A DNA stretch of 64,000 nt, taken from NCBI GenBank assembly GCA_031308135.1, contig JAHLJT010004567.1, positions 30,415,602 through 30,479,601 on the forward strand. The letters are read 5' to 3'. A program made the position numbers and the translations under genes. Source of the stretch: Acheta domesticus. Taxonomy: Eukaryota > Arthropoda > Insecta > Orthoptera > Gryllidae. Shown in pieces: positions 34,701-45,720 of this stretch (position 1 is its first letter; every line of letters begins with the position of its first letter). The notes beneath the pieces are model-generated. The model saw only the letters and a list, made by a program, of their open reading frames with translations, had not been told where the DNA came from and did not search any database.

Positions 34701-36489
34701 ATGAACATGTAAGAGAAAAATAAAATTGAAAAGAATACTGTTCCGGATAACAAAAATGAAAGGGCAAAGGGACTGAAACATACTAATTGGTTTGGATCAA
34801 ATGTAAAGAAGTAACAGGCCAATAGCGTATATGATTCTAATTTAACAACCAAAGTTTCCTAGGCCAGGAGTGTTTCGATGAGTATTCCGATGGTTGATTG
34901 CAATCGTTTGTGATCAGCAAATAACAACGATGAACAAAGTCGTTGTTGGAAGGAGATTGCTGGAGTTCCCGGATCGATGTCGTACCAAGCTCACAGGAAA
35001 AACTATAAAATCGGCAGGTTTCTTAGAGAGATTCCTCAGAAATCTGTTTAGTAGATTGACAGCAATTATCGCTCACAATCATTCCATTCTTTTCACCCCA
35101 TCCAACCCTCTACATACATAACCACACATGCACATTGCGAACCTAACCTGGAACTATTGAGATTTCAACTCATTGCCAGGTATTAGAGGATCATGGACGA
35201 TACGTACGTCATGAAGAGTGATTTGCAAGGATATGTCGGTGCTAGGCCATTTGATCGAAATGGCAGATAATCATCCCCCCCCGCTTCCTGCCATTTTGTA
35301 CTACATACATTAAGATGCTATAGATTCAAATGGTTGAAGTTCCATAACCTCTATTACACGAGCAGATGCGTTGAAGGAGAAAACAAAAACATTGTGCTGA
35401 AACAAGGTTTAGAGGGAGTATGTCACTAAATAAGGACACTAAGAAGCAAAATTATCATACCTTCATTCATACAATATTCAATGCCTGAAACGTGAAAGAC
35501 AAATTAATTTGAAAATTCAATGGGTAAAACATCCTTCCGACATTCCAATGAGGTAGAAGTTACAAATCGCAAATTGAATATCACAATACACACATTCACG
35601 TTCTGTGCGGGTAATACATTCGTGTTAAATAAAGAATACATATCGCAAAAAGACTATCACAGTAGTGCCTTTCCTGCTCATAGCGAGAAATGCGCAAAGA
35701 ATGAGGGCTGACGTCGCATTTCCAACCAGCTTTTCCTTCGCAGTGCTGCTGGGAATCGTTCGCACTTTTCGCTTTACGAGCCATCGACCGCTCTCGCCCC
35801 ACCCCAAGACGCCGTTGCTCGAGAGCGGATCTTCCAGGAACGGGTCTCGTGAAATCTCTTTCATTCATAGTCTTTCACTGCATTCCAGCTTGTGATTCTT
35901 GATAGAGGTTTTGATGTGCAAGTAAAACAACTAATAAATCTCGTGAGAAGCTATTTTATTTGCATTTAATTTACTGTGAGTTGTTTATTAGGGACATGAC
36001 AGATTGGGATACTGCAGCCTCAGATATAGATATAAAGTCATTTATTTCTTGTAAGAAGATTTTTTGTTAAATATGGTAAGAATGTCTAATAAAAGAATTA
36101 ATTTAGAAACAGACCTGATTTTTCAGCTGAAACCTCAATCTCCTTACTCTAAAGAAATTGTAACATTATAAGGATCAGTATCGGTAGCTCGGTCGCAATC
36201 TACTTCATTGTAGCAAGTTTAACACGTTTATGTTGTTTATAATGACAGCGTATGATACATACAGGATAACACGAAGAAGAATTCACAACGCGTGCTTGAA
36301 ACTACCCTTAATGTAGCCCCCAAATAAATTTCCTTACTTTGCACTTAGTAATTATGTATAGTCTAAACAGAAAAATTAAATTTTTCGTTATTTTCCCTGT
36401 GTGGTCCTTATTGTTTTACTTCATGGCATTACGTATAATTAGGTTCCGCAGTAATTAAAAACGGTGTCATATAAAAAGGGAAAAAAGAA
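34701..36489. other. Mixed/AT-rich non-coding stretch
   Basis: 34870-35200 looks like an unassigned retroposon-like patch (ending in cacatgcacattgcgaacc) but matches no family here. 35660-35880 is GC-richer with 60-90-codon frames on three frames and no domain. Otherwise nothing. Confidence 0.45.
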
Positions 36490-36740
36490 ACGGCGGTGCT
36501 CGGCCAAAATTGAATTTCACCCCAGCGCGGAGGAACTTCACAAAACGATACAGCACGTTGTCGCCCGCCGCTAATAGGCCGAGATTACGCATTATTAAGC
36601 GGTTTTTATTACTGGCGAGAAAGAAAGGCAGTGGCTTCGCGGCGGGAGGGGGAGAAAGGGAAGGTGGACGCGCAAATGGAAAGGGAGGAGTGGCACTAGG
36701 GAGAGGCGCCGTGGCTGGCTGCACATGAACTCCGCGAGAC
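36490..36740. promoter_or_regulatory. Candidate enhancer island with Hox-like sites
   Basis: Non-repetitive GC-rich DNA with embedded cgctaatagg, gagattacgcattattaagc (36581-36600) and TTTTTATTAC (36603-36612, like posterior Hox/Abd-B consensus). The downstream part is a GGCGGGAGGGGGAG tract. No open frame of interest. Confidence 0.4.
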
Positions 36741-36779
36741 TCGTTTAGCGCGTTTGACACGCCTCGAGGAAGGGATCTA

Positions 36780-37045
36780 GTGAGCAGTAATTTGCTCTGT
36801 AATATGTGTTAGGTCGCAGGACTGTTGGATTAAGACATGTATGGCAACCGACCTGGAATAACTGAGGTCGCGCAAGGCTGAGAGCCGAAGCTGCCTCGTG
36901 CCTGAAGGATGCCTGGGTTCGAATCCCGCCCAGGGACGTAGGATGTTTGTGTGTTCCCCATATACCGTTTCCGTTACCCCCAATGTCACTTACAGTGGTT
37001 GCTATATAACCTTAGTAGTTGCACGACTACCTTAAATAAGTAAAA
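36780..37045 (+). mobile_element. SINE-C copy
   Basis: tRNA-like head with cctggaataactgaggtcgc (about 36855) and box-B ctgggttcgaatcccgccca (36907-36926), then a short body (gtaggatgtttgtgtgttcc). The 3' end agtggttgctatataacc ... tagttgcacgactaccttaaataag is shared with the copy at 62.64 kb. Confidence 0.75.
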
Positions 37046-37830
37046 AATATAAGTTCCACAGATAGATTATAGTGTACTCTAAGAAATAATACTAGGAAAA
37101 CTAATTACTCTGTTTCGTAATAAAGCAGCTAACCAAAACGAGTATATTACAATTTACTGACTGTAATATACTAGGTTGTACACAAAGTAGAAAAACGGAT
37201 CAACAAAAATTAATAAAAAAGTTATTTGTCGTTCAATATAATTACATTACACAGGGTTCACACAAAAGCACCAAAAATAGTACTAATACATTCATTGAAA
37301 ATCGTTACTGATCGCATGCACTTGTCAGAATTTCAGTAAAACTATAAAAAATATTTATTTTATACATTAATTATTATTACTTTTGTGACCTGCTTTTTGT
37401 CCCAATACGGAGGCATAATAATGTTGTGTCAACCCAGTAACCAATCATTACATTTTATTTTTTATTTATATTTATTTTACCTCTACAATACAAACCTGAC
37501 TTAAAATTCACTTGAAATAAAACTTCTAAAATATCTTTATAACACCGTGTTTCGAAATTTGGACGTTTTGTAGACTTTTGTGTTCTTATTGGAGGGAAGT
37601 AATCGCACAATGAACATTTTTTAGAAATCTGTGCTTTAAGAATATCAGAAAATATTGATTTAATGTCCAGTAAAATTTCGGCACGTATCTTAATTTTGCT
37701 TTAAGAGTATTCAATCAGGAGAACAAAAACGCTGCTGAGAGTGGCTGACAACAGAAACAAACGCTCTACAACCTCTTTCATAGCGAAGGCGACTCGGCAA
37801 ACGATGATGCATGGTTCCTCATCCACTGGC
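37046..37830. other. AT-rich non-coding stretch
   Basis: Nothing recognised. Confidence 0.55.
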
Positions 37831-38170
37831 ACCCTCGGGGAGGAGCGAGTTCCGGGTGGGGGGGAGGGTGGAAGGGGAGGAGGGTGGGAAGGAGGGAGGA
37901 GGGGTCTCCGGGACGGCACCCAGGCGGCCGGAGAAGCCTCCCTAAGTCCCGGACCGGAGATTGGATTAGGAGATGGACTTACGGGACAAGGTGGAGCTCA
38001 GCCTGATGTGGCTAAACTTGGCAACAAAAGACACTAAACTGGACATAAGTAAATAACCCGGGCGGTGGCGGCGGGGTCCTCGCGCAGAGAAAAACCACTT
38101 CGAAGAGGGACCCGGAAGGAGAAGAGAGGGAGGGGCGGAAGTACTGCAGGAGGGTAGGAACTAAAGACGC
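37831..38170. other. G-rich patch
   Basis: G-rich plus strand (gtgggggggagggtgg, ggcggtggcggcgggg) with moderate CpG. Possible regulatory island or simple-sequence tract; no gene. Confidence 0.4.
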
Positions 38171-38264
38171 AAAGCTAATGGAGGAAGAGAATCTGAATTA
38201 GTTATAAACGAAGATACCTCCATGTACGATACAGTTAATGCAGAACGATAAGATGAAGATGTGA

Positions 38265-38670
38265 GGATAATATGAAGTTATGACTGAAGTATACCACTGC
38301 AGTGCCTCTGACCGGGATGTCTCAGGTTCGAGTCCCGACGGTGACAGGATTTCCGACACTAGCTTGTTAGCTAGGTCGAATTCAGTCGCTGTCTGAAGGA
38401 GAATTCTAGCTGCCGGCTGCTCTGATCGGTAGTTTTCCGTGGTTTCTCCGATCAACAACAGCAAGAGCTTGTCGCAGCTGAGGCTTGTTTCGCTGGTGGA
38501 AGAGACCTGGTAGGGGCAAACGCCGATAGCCAACAGTAGTTCGGCGTTGGATTTCGCCATCTAGCAGGGGACGATCATCGCCACCTCCCGAAGAAAACAT
38601 TCACTACACGTGCGGGACTAATGACCTAAGCAGTTGACGCGCCCGGAATCACTAACAATCTATCAATTGA
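38265..38670 (+). mobile_element. SINE-A copy with internal deletion
   Basis: Head with ctctgaccgggatgtctcaggttcgagtcccgacgg (box B intact), body to ggtttctccgatcaacaac (about 38455), then a jump directly to gagcttgtcgcagctgagg. About 150 bp of the family body is missing. 3' end: gttgacgcgcccggaatcac and aacaatc. Confidence 0.85.
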
Positions 38671-38689
38671 AGTATGCTTATGTTGTGAA

Positions 38690-38950
38690 CCCGACAAACT
38701 CGAGCTACGATTTACCGATGAGATGGACGTCGCAGGTTTGAGTGAGGTGTCAAAAGTTTGTTTGATATGTTTAACATCAATGAGTTTGTGACACTTGGCG
38801 GAACCAAATTCACAGCCGACTGCTCTCGTCAGTAGTTTGCATGGTTTGTCCGTTTACTTCGAGGGATATGGTAAAAGAGCACCCTTCACAACGGGCCACG
38901 GATCGCGCGCAATCGTTCCTTTGCAATTTCTTTCCTTCCCATCAAGGCGT
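38690..38950 (+). mobile_element. SINE-A fragment, diverged
   Basis: Directly follows the previous copy. Recognisable blocks: cgcaggtttgagtgaggtgtc (box-B region), agccgactgctctcgtcagtagtttgcatgg, and aacgggccacggatcgcgcgc with ttctttccttcccatc. Confidence 0.65.
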
Positions 38951-40284
38951 CAATGATAATAGAAGTTAGTGCAATAAACACACCAATTAATCATTAAAAG
39001 TAATAATAGATTATTTTTATTGAAGATACAAAACTATCTACTAATATTCATATGTATGAAACTCAATTAGTGCGTCTAATAAATTAAGTATTAGTTCAAC
39101 ATTAAAAAATCGTGTAATCAGATTACATCGGTAATAATCTTGGACTGGCTGTTGACTTTCATGTATTGCATGTGAATCGACCGTATGTTTTATTTATAAT
39201 AATGAATGTTTTGTCTTAGTATAATAAATACTAACTAAGCTCATTTTCGTAAGCTTCAAAATCCCTTTCGATATAATAGTTGGAATACGAATGAAATATT
39301 GTAGCGAGTTGGCAACAATTGATAACAAACAATGTTTGTTAGTGTATAATAGAAACTGTAACAACGGTATAGATTGCGTAACAGTGCGCTCCTTTCGACA
39401 CACGCGACAATTGTTATTAACGTTTTAACTGGAAAAGTATAAGAATTCAGTTTGTGTATATCAAATATGTTCTGATACATTTAAAATATGAGGTTTAAAC
39501 GTTGGTTCAGTGTAATTTTACATGTTATTTACCAGGATCGCTAGCTGTATGCGCGCATATCCGTATCAAGCCCAAAAAACGGGCTGAGCTGCGCTAATAT
39601 AAATACGTATACTGTGCTGTAACGGCAAACGATGAGTTTGATTTGTTAATACTGGCGACGAAATCTCTAATCCAGAACTGCTCTCAAATGTAATTTGTGA
39701 GTGAAATTTTCAAGTAAGTACCTAAAACTTCTCAGAATGTTGTATTCAATTGCAATCCTTATCAAAGGACACTCATTTTATAGTTAAATCTAACACAAAA
39801 AATGCCGAACATTCTGTAAGAAAAATATCATTAACCTCTAACGATATGGAAATACCTAGATCGTTTGATAAATCTGGTAAATCTCTATGAGAGATCGCGA
39901 ACTGTTAAATTTCGGCATTGTTAGAAAGCACGATTCTTGTTACGTAATTGCTTGAATTTTCAAAAAAACGCGACGCCTAAATATTTGTTGGCAACCAGAT
40001 GAAAGTGTGAGTTTGACATGTGGCGTAGAAGTTTCGTGCGGTGATTAAACTTTTTTATTTGAAGGGTTAGACTGTAGCCCAGATCAAATTCTAATTACGT
40101 GAAGTACATGTACACTCAGCACCGGCATTGAAGACAATTTAGATCTAGATTAATGAATTCAAACGGGGCTGTAGAAGCACAAAAAAATGAAGCGCGCTCC
40201 GGCCGCACCGGCCAGTTGGGGTCACCACACAGAAAACTATGGGAAACGTTTACGAATGGAATCTTAACTGAACGAGTGCACTTA
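38951..40284. other. AT-rich non-coding stretch
   Basis: Nothing recognised. This flank contains no clear mariner terminal repeat. Confidence 0.55.
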
Positions 40285-41000
40285 ATCTTGCAAGAGAAAC
40301 TCGCCAGGAAAGAAGTTTGTGCGAGATGGTTGTAGCGAATTGATCATTTTGGGTCAAAAACTGACTTGGAAGAGCATTTCAAAGCAAAATATGACAACAT
40401 TGAGGCAAAACCAGCAGGACGTTTGGAGCAGATTTGTGACCGTGAATGAAAGCTGAATCCATCACTACACTTCTGAAACCAAAAAAGACTAGAAATAGTA
40501 GACAAAGGCTGGTGAAAGTGCACCGAAGAATGCGAAGACAGTTTTATCGACAGAAAAGATGAAGGCGACTGTTTTTTTTTATTTTCAGGGTATAATTCAT
40601 CTAGATTATTTGAAAAAAGGCGGAATAGAAAAACGTCCAATTTTGGCGCACAGGAAAGTGCTATTCCATCAAGACAACGCACCAGCTCATAAAGCAGCTG
40701 TTACAATGGCCAAACTTCAACAGTTGGAGTTTGAATTGGTTCATCATCCAGCATACCGGATTTAGCACCGAGCGACCTCTTTCTATTCCCCAACTTAAAA
40801 ATTTAGGCAGAAATTTTCATTAAATGAATTAATTACTGCAGTAACTTTGAATATCTCAGAGTTTGTCAAAACGATTTCGCCAATGGGGTGAAGGAAATGG
40901 AAACGTGCTGGGCAAATGCATGGATCTGGAAAGAGATTCTTTCTCAAGAGTTTTTTCCAAAAAATAATTTTTGTTCCATATTTACCAAACTTATTAAACA
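40285..41000 (+). pseudogene. Decayed mariner (irritans-type) transposase
   Basis: Fragments in order across three frames: QEKLARKEVCARWL (40294-40334), WSRFVTVNES then a stop and IHHYTSETKK (about 40423-40492), SAPKNAKTV (about 40524-40550), GIIHLDYLKKG (about 40588-40620), KVLFHQDNAPAHKAAVTMAK (about 40657-40715), HHPAY, a frameshift, DLAPSDLFLFPNLK (about 40757-40800) and a C-terminal ETCWANAWIW patch. This is the order of a mariner DDD transposase. The first catalytic site, normally VDETW, reads VNES. A segment of about 20 residues after LDYLKKG is deleted. Stops and frameshifts make it dead. The N-terminal DNA-binding part is absent. Its role was cut-and-paste transposition. Confidence 0.85.
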
Positions 41001-41473
41001 TCCGTATGGGAGGGAAGTCTTAGCACAGAGTAACAGGTTAATAAATAGTGCTGCGCAGGAAACAATCTCTTGTTAGAATTGCAGAAAATAATAAAGCAGA
41101 ATTATAACAAAGGGGAAAGCTGAAATTTAATAAAAAAATAATCTTCCTTAAACCGTTCAAAATATTTTCAGATGATCACTACAAAGATGGATGACCTAAA
41201 ACAACTGTAAATTAAAAAGCAGCAGTGAACTAGCAGATATAAATTCCCCAAGAAGAGAGCGAATAAATGTGAAAGTACCCAATTGCATATAAGATTTAAC
41301 ACGACCAAAATATGAGACTATCACGCTCATGAGCTCATGTGCTCATGAGCTCATAATTACGCTCATGAGCAGAAGTGCTATAAGAAAGTTGTACGTGTAA
41401 TCAATGCTGTTTTAAGGGAAAATCATTATAAATATATATAAATGATATTTTAATGTTATATGTAGTTATAATT
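41001..41473. other. AT-rich stretch with a palindrome cluster
   Basis: Three copies of the perfect palindrome GCTCATGAGC lie at 41325-41334, 41341-41350 and 41361-41370. Otherwise nothing. Confidence 0.6.
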
Positions 41474-41763
41474 TATAGTCGATCCGAGCGAGATTCCTAA
41501 GGCAGTGGGGCCGTGGCTATCTCGGACCGAAGGATCGTGGGTTGGAAACCGGCCTCGGGCATGGTTGTGTGTGTTTCGTGATTGTGTGTATTGTTTACGA
41601 GTAATGTTCTTGTGTTTTCCCTGTGGTTGGCGTCAGAAAGGGCATCCGTCCGCAAAAACCTCGCCAAATCAGAACAAATATTGAGTGTGAGGAAATAAAT
41701 GAGCCCACACCCATTAGCACCATGTGAACGGGAAAAGACAAGGATGACAAAAATATAATTATG
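41474..41763 (+). mobile_element. SINE-D copy with RTE-like 3' end and 9-bp TSD
   Basis: tRNA-like head: ccgtggctatctcggaccg, gatcgtgggttggaaaccgg (box-B-like). Body: gcatggttgtgtgtgtttcg. 3' region: gtggttggcgtcagaaaggg, catccg, cctcgccaaatcag and cacacccattag, the order seen at the 3' end of RTE-clade LINEs. It is flanked by gttataatt at 41465-41473 and 41764-41772. Confidence 0.8.
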
Positions 41764-41879
41764 GTTATAATTGCGGCAATAACCCTAAAAGGTCAATGCA
41801 TCCGTTAAAAAAGCAGTTCTTTTGCACGTCCATTCGATTCGTTTCATCACATCTAAGCAGCAAGAGGTCCGGAATCTTC

Positions 41880-41953
41880 TAAAGGGCAGGCAGTATGCTT
41901 GGGGCCTCCTATAGCCGCGCAGCGCGCACGTGTCCATGGCTCCAGAACACCGC

Positions 41954-41984
<31 letters not shown>

Positions 41985-42140
41985 TCTCTCTGTCCGTCCC
42001 CGACCCACGGCGCGGCCGCTTCCGACCGCAGGCGGCGGGCGGGTATATTTGACCAGAGTGAATAACTGAGTCCGGTCGCTTTGTCCCCGCCCTCTTTCCC
42101 GTCGTCCATGCCATCCCCCCGACGTGTCATCTTCGGTGTT
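41880..42140. other. CpG-rich patch with (CT)n
   Basis: (CT)n run at 41953-41979 extending imperfectly to 41992, followed by a CpG-rich patch (gacccacggcgcggccgc). Open frames up to 109 codons are Arg/Glu-rich artefacts of the repeat. Confidence 0.55.
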
Positions 42141-42167
42141 GCCATCGCACTCCACCCATTGCTGCAA

Positions 42168-42400
42168 ACCGGGAGAGGTGGCTCAGGCCATCAACTGATG
42201 GCAGTGCTGTACCTCTGACCGGGAGGTCCTGGGTTTCGAGTTCGGACGGCAGGATTTTTTCGACACTACCTTGTCAGCTAGTCTGTGGCCGGTTTGTTAG
42301 AGTACTGATCCGGCATTCGCCAGGTATTGATAGAAGAAACCACGGTAAACAATCCATCAGAGAAGCCTGGCGGAAAGATTTCTGAATACACACTGGATTC
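42168..42400 (+). mobile_element. SINE-A chimera: plus head joined to minus body
   Basis: 42170-42280 is a SINE-A head in plus orientation (gggagaggtggctcaggcc, ctctgaccgggaggtcctgg, cgacactaccttgtcagcta). From about 42283 the sequence continues as SINE-A body in minus orientation (tggccggtttgttagagtac, cggcattcgccaggtattg, agaaaccacggtaaac). Two inverted SINE-A parts are thus joined at about 42282. Confidence 0.8.
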
Positions 42401-42469
42401 ACTTTGACCACGTAGTACACATTACGTTCATCTCATTTACGTCGCACTCGACGAAACAAACCTCTTTCT

Positions 42470-43480
42470 CCTCTGCTAGTTCTCAACTTGCCGGTGCTCC
42501 ATTCTCACTTCCACTGTTCCCACTCTTCCGCCCCGGTGCCTATTCGAAATCCCCTCCGCCGCCGCCCTCCCCGCCCGCCACGCCCATGCGCCTAATGCGA
42601 TTTGGGCGCCGGTTGGAACCACCCGCGGCGCGTTCACCCGACTTGACACCAGGTTGAGACTCGGCACGCCGCTTTATCGGGTTAGTGCGGGCGAGGAAGT
42701 CGGGTCGCCGCGGGGGGGCGCAGATTCACCGGTAAAAATTCCGGCAGACACAGCCGCCTCCCTTCCCTTCCCTTCGCTCGTTGCCCCGCCGGCGCGGCGC
42801 CCGCCCTCATCTCCCTCCGCCATTGTCTCTCATCGTCCGCCTCTTTCTGTTGCTCCGCAACCTCTTCTGCCGCCTCCATCTCATCCGCTTGTGTTTATCT
42901 CTCTTGATTCCGTCTCCGTCTCTTCCACTTCTTTCTATACTTCCCCGTTTAACTGCGCCTACCCATCCTTCTGAACCTCCACCTCAATTCCTTTCTCAAT
43001 TTCTACCTGAACCTCTTCATCTCACAGAACTTCCTTATTTTCAACTTCCTTCACCTCCTCCGTCACCTCCACCTCCTTTTTCATCTTCTCCTCTCAGATT
43101 CTGCGTCCCCCTGCGTATTTTCTTCTGTTTCTGCTTTTGCCCACCTGCCCCGTTCAGTCTCCTCTTTCGCTTCGATCTCCCCCTCCCTCGCCGGTGTGTT
43201 CATCACTGTTGCCGCCACCGACTTCTATCAACCTCGCACACACCGCCAAGTGTCCCACCCCGCACCCCCAGTCTTCCCTCGACATCCATGACACTGACTG
43301 CCGCTCCATTTATTCCCACTGCCGCCACTACACCGGTGCCTTCCGCCTCTCCCGCGTTGCCACGACCCGTCGCGTTTCCGCCCGCGCCGCGACTCGGCGC
43401 CCCGTTCTCAATCTCGTTCGCCAAACATATTGACTCTTCAGGGCAGGCCAGCGCCGACGGTTCGCAAATCACCCGGAATG
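42470..43480. other. CpG island grading into a pyrimidine-rich tract
   Basis: 42530-42800 is CpG-rich. 42800-43350 is C/T-rich on the plus strand with cctccg, cttct and cacctcctcc motifs. 43370-43430 returns to CpG-rich. A 235-codon open frame (42781-43488) is nearly all Pro/Ser/Leu/Arg. No protein family is recognisable and I do not call it a gene. Confidence 0.5.
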
Positions 43481-43559
43481 AAATATGATAAAAATTCAAT
43501 ATAAAACTACATACTTGATAAACTTCCAACATCCACAATTTTCTTCCCCACAAATCGAC

Positions 43560-43910
43560 CGTTTATTAAAGCGATTTCTCCGAAGGATATATTGGATCTG
43601 CAACGGCGGCGGTGGAGGTAGCGGGCCGTTCTCGACCGAGCGCAGCGGCGGGGGCGGGGCGGGGCGGGGCGGGGCGGGGCGGGGCGGGGCGGGGCGGGGT
43701 GGGAGGGGGGGGCTGTGCGGACGACCCTCCGGCGCGGAGCCGGAGTGTTTATGGACTCGCCGTATGCGCGTGCAGCCAGAGGTCGCTTGACCTTTCGTGA
43801 AGCGGTCGCCTCCACTCGCCGTTGGTCGCCGCCTCGGCGCTCCGCTAGTGGCTCTTCCTTTCTCACGGCTCAGTGATTCGGAGCGGGCGAAGGGCCTTCC
43901 GAGCAATAAA
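43560..43910. promoter_or_regulatory. CpG island with (GGGGC)9
   Basis: CpG-rich, with a perfect array of nine GGGGC units at 43651-43695 followed by ggggt and a G-run. The flank has cgcagcggcg and gaccctccggcgcggagcc. Potential G-quadruplex on the plus strand. Mirror-image counterpart of 6076-6125. Confidence 0.55.
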
Positions 43911-44439
43911 ATCTCATCTGCCTCAACCGTATTATGTGCTGTTTGAGGTCGTGCGGGTCGGGTCGCGGCGGAGAGGAATCAACAAGTAGCTCATCTCAAT
44001 GACAAATGGATGCGTTTGTGTGAGGAATTGTTCACGAGAAGAAACGAAACGTATGTTTTCATTAATTTCTTTTTGAGAAAGAAATGTGATTTTTTCACGT
44101 TCTTTCATATATATGAAGAATGGTTATTCCACATTATTTTTATTCAGATATAAATATTTTGAAGTTGGGGTGATTCTAATATTGCATTGCATTAAACTAA
44201 TTTAAATACCAATTTCGGATACCATGCAGGGTTAAAAATATTCCGAAGTTAATATCTCCTTCATGCAGTTATGCCAATAATAGTTGATGATTCGTACTTC
44301 GAAAATGTACCGTTTTATAACTCATTTCCCATCTGAGCACTATTCAGTTCATCAGGATGCACCCTCAACCAAGGGTAATAAGATGAGAATTCTACGTACT
44401 ATTTAAGCCATCCTAGACCACGTTCATTGGGGCCAACGT
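43911..44439. other. AT-rich non-coding stretch
   Basis: Nothing recognised. Confidence 0.55.
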
Positions 44440-45000
44440 TCGGAAGAAAATGGCGACTAAAGCTCTGCAGCGAAGCCAGCGGGGCTGCGGCGCGTCCGCG
44501 CGCAGGCAGTTCGGGGGTTCCCCGTGGTGTTTCATTACAGCGCAGCGGCGGAGCGCGCGCGAATCTCCGCCCTGTAATCTACTTAGCCCCGCGCTAACGG
44601 CCGCGCGCTCCGCGACGCCGCGGGCTACCGCCCCCGCCCTCGCCTCCATCTCCGCCCCCGCCTCCGCCTCCGCCCCCGCCCCCGACCTCGCCTCCACCCC
44701 CTCCCCCGCCCCGCCCCCACCTCCGAATCCGCCACCACCACCACCGCCTGCGCCTCCGCCACCACCACCTCCGCCCATGTCTCCGGCTCCGCCCCCGCCC
44801 CGCTACCGTCCCCGCCCGCACCACCGCCTTCGCCACGGCCTCCGCCCCGCCTCTGCCCCCGCCTTCGCCCCCGCTACCGTCCCTGCCGCTGTCCCTGTCC
44901 CCGCCTCCACCCAGTCTCCGTCCCCGCACCCGTCAAGGCCCCTGCCCTCGCCTCTGCCCCTCCTCCTTCCCTCCCTCCAGCCACGGTCCGTCACCGCTTC
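44440..45000. promoter_or_regulatory. CpG island with (CCGCCNCC)n minisatellite
   Basis: 44440-44640 is CpG-rich and non-repetitive (agcgaagccagcggggctgc, tttcattacagcgcagcgg). 44640-44900 is a degenerate array of CCGCCCCCGCCTCCG units. An ATG in good context (gaaaatggcg, 44450) opens 229 codons, but after about 60 residues it becomes Pro/Ala repeats; I regard the frame as unproven. Confidence 0.45.
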
Positions 45001-45480
45001 CTTATTCATCTTAGTCATCAGCCACCTTTTCCTTCACGGGGTTCTTTTCGACTTCCACGTTCACCTACTGCATTGCTGTGTTTCCTCTGTTTTCGGACAC
45101 GTGTTGACATCCCTACTTCCTGATTCGTCTCGTTTGTAATAGTTGATCCTATTTGACGTTTCATTCCGACCTTGTCTCCGATCATTTTCCCTGTCCCCAA
45201 TATTTCTATCGTTTTTTTGTCTCCTTTGACTATCTATCTCCTCCGTCAGAGAAAAACTTTGCGTCGGACTGAATCTCATCTTCAATCCCATTCATCCGCT
45301 GGTGCTGCAAGATTCCCTCACCTTCAACTTCTCACGTGGACCCATTCCCCACTTCAACTATTTCTTTGAATTGCGACTCGCCATCCCCTCCGCTTACGCC
45401 TTCGTGTTCCCCCATGTTTCACTTCTGCGGCCGACGTCCACGCGTTCTCCGAGTCCGTTCTCCCTTAGGTGGCTCCTCTA
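45001..45480. other. Pyrimidine-rich mixed stretch
   Basis: C/T-biased plus strand with no gene or repeat family seen. It connects two CpG islands. Confidence 0.45.
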
Positions 45481-45720
45481 ACGTCGTTTATGCTCCTGGT
45501 TCGCCGCCACCTCCTTTTCCTTCGCCACCCCGGGCCGCCTTCGCGCGAACCGAGGAGTAAATATTGCAGGGCTCCTTGGCTGCCTCCGCGTCGCAGGCCG
45601 AGCGCTCATGCATTATGGGCGCGGCGGCGAGTGGCAAAGAGCAACTAAGAAGCCGAGACAAATGCGGCAGGCGCGCCCCGCGGGCGGCCGTTTGATCTCG
45701 CGCCCGAAACAGGAGGCGCT
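45481..45720. promoter_or_regulatory. CpG island, candidate regulatory core
   Basis: Non-repetitive: gaggagtaaatattgcaggg, gctcatgcattatgggcgcgg, gagcaactaagaagccgagac. GC-rich with homeodomain-like gcattat. Strand asymmetry flips immediately 3' of it. Confidence 0.4.

Noticed and set aside
35625..35868. Minus-strand frames of 79 and 90 codons
   Set aside because: Two overlapping frames of similar length and no family match; could be a retroelement scrap but cannot be supported.
40285..41000. Functional mariner transposase
   Set aside because: Several stops, frameshifts, a catalytic-site change and a deletion; no N-terminal domain.
42781..43488. 235-codon open frame
   Set aside because: Composition-driven Pro/Ser/Leu content in a C/T-rich tract; stops are rare in all frames.
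44450..45139. 229-codon open frame starting in good initiation context
   Set aside because: After about 60 residues it is Pro/Ala repeats from a CCGCC minisatellite, there is no domain, and neighbouring frames are equally open.
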